The position numbers and the translations under genes were made by a program. Positions 31,576 to 34,812 of a DNA stretch of 34,812 nt are shown here, piece by piece. The DNA is from Candidatus Heimdallarchaeota archaeon LC_3. Lineage in GTDB: Archaea > Asgardarchaeota > Heimdallarchaeia > Hodarchaeales > LC-3. The stretch covers positions 1-34,812 of the forward strand of contig MDVS01000087.1 of NCBI GenBank assembly GCA_001940645.1, written 5' to 3'. The notes beneath the pieces were generated by a model. It worked only from the letters and a program-made list of their open reading frames with translations. It had not been told where the DNA came from and searched no databases. Position 1 is the stretch's first letter. The number at the start of each line of letters is the position of its first letter.

Positions 31576-32326
31576 GAGTAAAAATAAAATCCCAAACTCC
31601 TTCTAAAGAATTAAAAGTTTTCAAAGCTTTTTTGAATGTATTATCTGTAATTTTATTACCTCTATTTATCAATATAGGTAACATTTTTTCTTTTGAAGAG
31701 CCAATTATTTCATCATCGCTATTACCAATCATAATCAAAGTATGATTTGATTTTAAATTATCCTTAATGATGTTTTTTAGTCTTAAAAAATATTTAGGGT
31801 GTGATTTCATACATTTAATAGTATCCCATCCGTAAATTGTTATTTTATTCAGAAATTCTTCGTTTAATACACTGATTACACCCTTAATATGAGAATAATG
31901 GCTATTTGAAGTAATAACAAGATTATATTGTGATTGTAACTTTTCCAACCAATATTTTAAAAAATCTTCAGCATCTGGAAAAAAAACATTTCTTATCTTA
32001 CCGGATTTTTCTTCTATGTATCTCGATTCGATTTGTAGTATTTTTGATTTGTTTTCCTCATTATTAACAGGATTTCGCATTAAATTATCCCATTTAGTGT
32101 CAGTATTTTTCATTTCTTTTAAAAATTGCTTATCTATTAAATTTTTTGATTTGATTGTGTTAATAGATTTCAGAAAATATTTAAGACCCATTTTGTGATA
32201 TTCAACAGCTTTTTGTTTGTCAATATTGAACTCAGCATATAATTTTGTCAAAAAGATTTCATAATTTTCTTTAACTCTCTTTGAGTCCACTAGTACTCCA
32301 TGTAAATCTAATATTATTGTTCTCAT
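31568..32326 (-). CDS. HAD-like hydrolase with His in place of the second catalytic Asp
   Basis: 252 aa. It opens with 'MRTIILDLHGVLVDS', the HAD motif I (DxDx[T/V]), but the second Asp, which normally acts as acid/base, is His9. D7 is kept. Motif II fits 'LVITSNSHYSH', motif III Lys 'KCMKSHPKYF', and motif IV 'MIGNSDDEIIGS'. A large helical cap lies between motifs I and II (about 15-115). The fold is clear, but the activity is not: His at this place argues against ordinary phosphatase chemistry, unless another residue takes over. It overlaps the tldE end by 8 nt and stands alone on its strand. Confidence 0.75.
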   Translation of the reverse strand: MRTIILDLHGVLVDSKRVKENYEIFLTKLYAEFNIDKQKAVEYHKMGLKYFLKSINTIKSKNLIDKQFLKEMKNTDTKWDNLMRNPVNNEENKSKILQIESRYIEEKSGKIRNVFFPDAEDFLKYWLEKLQSQYNLVITSNSHYSHIKGVISVLNEEFLNKITIYGWDTIKCMKSHPKYFLRLKNIIKDNLKSNHTLIMIGNSDDEIIGSSKEKMLPILINRGNKITDNTFKKALKTFNSLEGVWDFIFTLN

Positions 32327-32371
32327 TTAATTTAGCAACAGCTTAAAGATTATAAATAAAATTAACTAATA

Positions 32372-32869
32372 TTAAAATACTTTAACCATACGTAGTGTAT
32401 TAAATGATTCTAGATGGCTATCGGGATGAATTTCAAACTCTAGTTTTTTGTAAAATGATATAGCTATTTTGTTATTATTTTGGACCCCTAATTCAATTCT
32501 GTTAGTTATTGGAGAAAAAAACTGAAAATAGTCACTTATTTTATTTATTAAATTGGATCCAATACCACGATTTTGAAATTTTGGGTCAATTACAAAGGCA
32601 TCTATCCACAAGTGGTCACTATAAGGAGTAATCCACCAAAAACCAATATTTTTAACACTAGTTTTTTGTTGAAACATTTCTACTTTACCATTGTCAATAT
32701 TTTCGCTAAAAATTACCCCTCTCATATCAATCTCCCATGTTTCCCAATCAAAATTGGTACTATAGGCATATTCTAAGTAATTATTCATTTGATTGTAAGC
32801 TAGATTTACAATCCAAGATACATCACCTAGAGATGACTTTATTATCAATATTGGAGGAGAATTACTCAT
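32372..32869 (-). CDS. GNAT-family N-acetyltransferase
   Basis: 165 aa, a single compact GNAT domain. Motif A is 'LWIDAFVIDPKFQNRGIGSNLINKISDYF' with the acetyl-CoA loop 'QNRGIGSNL'; motif B is 'IELGVQNNNKIAISFYKKLEFEI' (N..A..FY.K..F). An N-terminal strand 'ILIIKSSLGDVSWIVNLAYNQM' is the usual start. The substrate is unknown. It is divergent from the GT4 gene with 59 nt between the two starts, so the promoters must overlap. It is not close in sequence to the GNAT at 444. Confidence 0.87.
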   Translation of the reverse strand: MSNSPPILIIKSSLGDVSWIVNLAYNQMNNYLEYAYSTNFDWETWEIDMRGVIFSENIDNGKVEMFQQKTSVKNIGFWWITPYSDHLWIDAFVIDPKFQNRGIGSNLINKISDYFQFFSPITNRIELGVQNNNKIAISFYKKLEFEIHPDSHLESFNTLRMVKVF

Positions 32870-32928
32870 ATTAATGTCTACAAATAAGTAATAAAAAAGA
32901 ACTAAAAGAATGTTGATATGATTGATTA

Positions 32929-33993
32929 ATGAACAAAAGGATTAAAGTAAACTTTATTATCGATTTTAGCAATGCTTTAAAGGGGAGTGGTATTTATTCA
33001 TCTGCTACAAGATTAGCTCAGGGTTTAAAAGAATTAGGTTTCGATATATCTATAAATAGTAATCGTTCAGCAGATATTGTTCATTTTCATACTGCATTAC
33101 CTCAAAGTTGTATAAAAGCTTACATGTATAGATCTTTTAAGAGTAAAACAATTAAAAAATTACCTAAAATAGTCATTCACGGTCATACAACAATTGAAGA
33201 TTTTGTAAATTCATTTATATTTAGTAATCAGATAAAACCATTTTTAAAGCATTATTTACCATTCTATTATAATTTAGCAGACAAATTAATTGCAGTATCA
33301 GACCATAACAAAAATTTATTAGTTAACTATGGTATAAATCAAGAAAAAATTGAGGTTATTTCAAATGGTATTAAAACAGACTCTGCTAAAATTAATAATA
33401 AATTACGTATTTTAGCAAGGAAAGAACTTGGTTTATCTGAAAAAGATACATTAGTGATCGGATTAGGTGTAAGCATATATAGAAAAGGCATTGATATATT
33501 TGTTAAAATTGCTGAGAAATTACCAAATGTTCAATTTATTTGGATTGGTAAACGAATTCCTACTTCTTTTCTTGCTCATTCTTCATACCTAAAAAAATGC
33601 TTTAAACTAGCAAATAACCTTCCTAATATAAAGTTTGCTGGATATGTTTCTCGGAAAACACTGATTTCAGTTTTAAATTCTTCTGATATTTTTTTATTCC
33701 CAACAAGAGAAGAAAATCAAGGAATTGCTTTTTTAGAAGCTATTTTATATGGAAAGCCTGCAATCATTAGCAATCATCCCGTATTTTCTGAGTATGAAGA
33801 CAAAACACACGTCTTAAAAGCTAATAACCTGGAAGACTATGTTAATCACATTAATTATCTAATCAATAATAAAGATATCAGAATGAAATTAGTTAAAAAT
33901 GCTAGATCATATTTAGACAATCACGAAATCAAGTTAAGCATAAATCGTGTTTCAGATGTTTATTCTGAGTTAATTTCAGACAGTAAAAACTAA
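32929..33993 (+). CDS. Glycosyltransferase family 4 (GT-B fold)
   Basis: 354 aa. The N-terminal Rossmann half has 'NALKGSGIYSSATRLAQGLKELG' (GxGIxxA donor/acceptor loop), 'ADIVHFHTALP' and 'IVIHGHTTIEDFV'; the C-terminal half has 'VSDHNKNLLVNYGINQEKIEVISNGI', 'LGVSIYRKGIDIFVKIAEKLP' and the EX7E motif 'EENQGIAFLEAILYGKP'. The 'FPTREENQGIAFLEA' wording is close to retaining diacylglycerol glucosyltransferases and to archaeal glycolipid or N-glycan enzymes. It should act at the inner membrane face on a lipid-linked acceptor, but no membrane helix is seen. It precedes the TRAP-beta-like gene by 195 nt on the same strand. Confidence 0.9.
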   Translation: MNKRIKVNFIIDFSNALKGSGIYSSATRLAQGLKELGFDISINSNRSADIVHFHTALPQSCIKAYMYRSFKSKTIKKLPKIVIHGHTTIEDFVNSFIFSNQIKPFLKHYLPFYYNLADKLIAVSDHNKNLLVNYGINQEKIEVISNGIKTDSAKINNKLRILARKELGLSEKDTLVIGLGVSIYRKGIDIFVKIAEKLPNVQFIWIGKRIPTSFLAHSSYLKKCFKLANNLPNIKFAGYVSRKTLISVLNSSDIFLFPTREENQGIAFLEAILYGKPAIISNHPVFSEYEDKTHVLKANNLEDYVNHINYLINNKDIRMKLVKNARSYLDNHEIKLSINRVSDVYSELISDSKN

Positions 33994-34188
33994 TACAATC
34001 TTGGAACTATTCTGGGTTCTAAGTCTGATTGATAAAAGAAAAGATTAAAATTAAATACCAATAGAATCAATACATCTAGAAGTTTTATTAGTTTTTTTTA
34101 TCATGTTAAAATAACTAGAAGGTTTCAATTAAGATCAAATAAATGAATATTATCTTCAGTTAACCTCCGAAAATCGGTGTAACAATTT

Positions 34189-34812
34189 ATGACTAAAAAA
34201 CCTAAACTAAAAAGTATGTTCATGATAAGTTTAGTAGTTCTATTGATAATTTTTGTTCAATTAAACATAACATCGACATTTGCTGAAACGTCGAACGTTA
34301 ATTCAGTTGAACAAATTGGATCTGGCTCTCCCCCATTAATAGTGGAAAAAGAAGTGATTAATAATATAATAGAGCCTGGACAATCAATCACCGTAAAAAT
34401 TACACTTAAAAATCTTAATAATAATCCAGTATATGACGTTACATTATCTGAAACCTTATTGCAATATGCTTTTGAGTATCGAGGACTAAATTCTCAAAAA
34501 ATAACATTTAATTCTATTGGAGGCAAGGAAACTAGGACAATTTATTATATCATCGATGTATTGATTCCTCAGGAAGGAAATCTCACTCTAGACGCTAGCA
34601 TCGTATCTTATTTTTTTGAACAGGAGGGAGATACGAGAATAGAATATTCATCTTATTCTCAAGAAATAAAATTAAGATTTGTTCAGGATATAATTGAAGA
34701 AAATGAAAATCAAAAAAATTTTGATTACGTTTTTCTTGCAGTTCTTTTAATAATGTATTCAGCAGTTATTCTAGTACAATCAATTTTTACCAGGTTGATT
34801 AAAAGAAACTAG
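34189..34812 (+). CDS. Secreted-side beta-sandwich membrane protein, TRAP-beta (SSR2)-like
   Basis: 207 aa, complete; its stop is the last codon of the window. It has a signal peptide (about 6-32, cleavage possible after 'TFA'), an extracytoplasmic domain (48-165), one C-terminal membrane helix (180-200) and a basic tail 'RLIKRN'. The domain begins 'IIEPGQSITVKITLKNLNNNPVYDVTLSE', as in DUF11/CARDB-like folds, and continues 'ETRTIYYIIDVLIPQEGNLTLDASIVSYFFEQEG'. This is the plan and word order of eukaryotic TRAP-beta ('[23 protein letters not shown]'), a subunit of the ER translocon-associated complex. By eye the domain is nearer to TRAP-beta than to generic S-layer repeats, but a generic adhesin-like domain is not excluded. 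Confidence 0.6.
   Translation: MTKKPKLKSMFMISLVVLLIIFVQLNITSTFAETSNVNSVEQIGSGSPPLIVEKEVINNIIEPGQSITVKITLKNLNNNPVYDVTLSETLLQYAFEYRGLNSQKITFNSIGGKETRTIYYIIDVLIPQEGNLTLDASIVSYFFEQEGDTRIEYSSYSQEIKLRFVQDIIEENENQKNFDYVFLAVLLIMYSAVILVQSIFTRLIKRN

Overview
The window reads as a stretch of chromosome from an AT-rich archaeon, most likely an Asgard archaeon (Promethearchaeota). Archaeal markers are a full-length Cdc48/VCP ATPase, the single-subunit Dph2 diphthamide enzyme, a DnaJ-zinc-finger plus DHH phosphoesterase of the RecJ-like archaeal group, and an archaeal/ER-type (Ser-His-Asp) signal peptidase. The Asgard assignment rests on eukaryote-like proteins: several candidate longin-fold proteins (one with a DENN-like second half, one with a possible V4R-like tail), a JAMM/MPN isopeptidase and a protein built like the TRAP-beta subunit of the ER translocon. 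No rRNA, tRNA, CRISPR array, intact transposase or phage module was seen, so this looks like ordinary chromosome with rapidly changing gene order rather than a mobile island.

Layout. 1-1440: the end of a membrane protein (probably an ABC-2 permease), a GNAT acetyltransferase and a convergent RidA protein. 5106-1484 (minus): a compact operon of DegT-type aminotransferase, a Cys-containing small protein, a minimal FtsX-like permease and two LolD/MacB-type ATPases. 7470-5269 (minus): Cdc48. A 0.7-kb AT-rich divergent spacer with a perfect 17-bp inverted repeat leads to the DHH protein, a longin-like protein, Dph2 and a convergent longin/DENN-like protein. 13762-14575 is a spacer with hairpins and possible short terminal inverted repeats. 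14576-17117: a PurM/HypE-like protein paired with a stand-alone EutA-like ATPase. 17382-19622: a nucleotidyltransferase and a class II HMG-CoA reductase, the step that commits carbon to archaeal isoprenoid lipids.

21423-19647 (minus) carries a 48-aa membrane protein followed by a signal peptidase with a long membrane-anchored extension. The open frame of the peptidase has no ATG/GTG/TTG start before its catalytic residues, which suggests a one-base deletion or a non-standard start. Then come a tandem ribbon-helix-helix regulator, a HEAT-repeat protein, a CruF/DUF422-like membrane protein, a longin-like protein with a Cys-rich tail, a nuclease-fold protein, the JAMM protein, a small helical-repeat protein and a zinc finger. 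27909-31575 is a metallo-beta-lactamase/TldD/TldE operon. The right end holds a HAD-like protein with a changed catalytic motif, a second GNAT, a GT4 glycosyltransferase and the TRAP-beta-like protein.

How the genes may work together: the signal peptidase, TRAP-beta-like protein and GT4 enzyme point to protein export and surface or lipid glycosylation; HMG-CoA reductase and perhaps the CruF-like protein to isoprenoid metabolism; Cdc48 and JAMM to ubiquitin-like protein turnover; the longin-type proteins to GTPase-linked membrane regulation. All family calls come from reading motifs by eye. No database or structure search was run.
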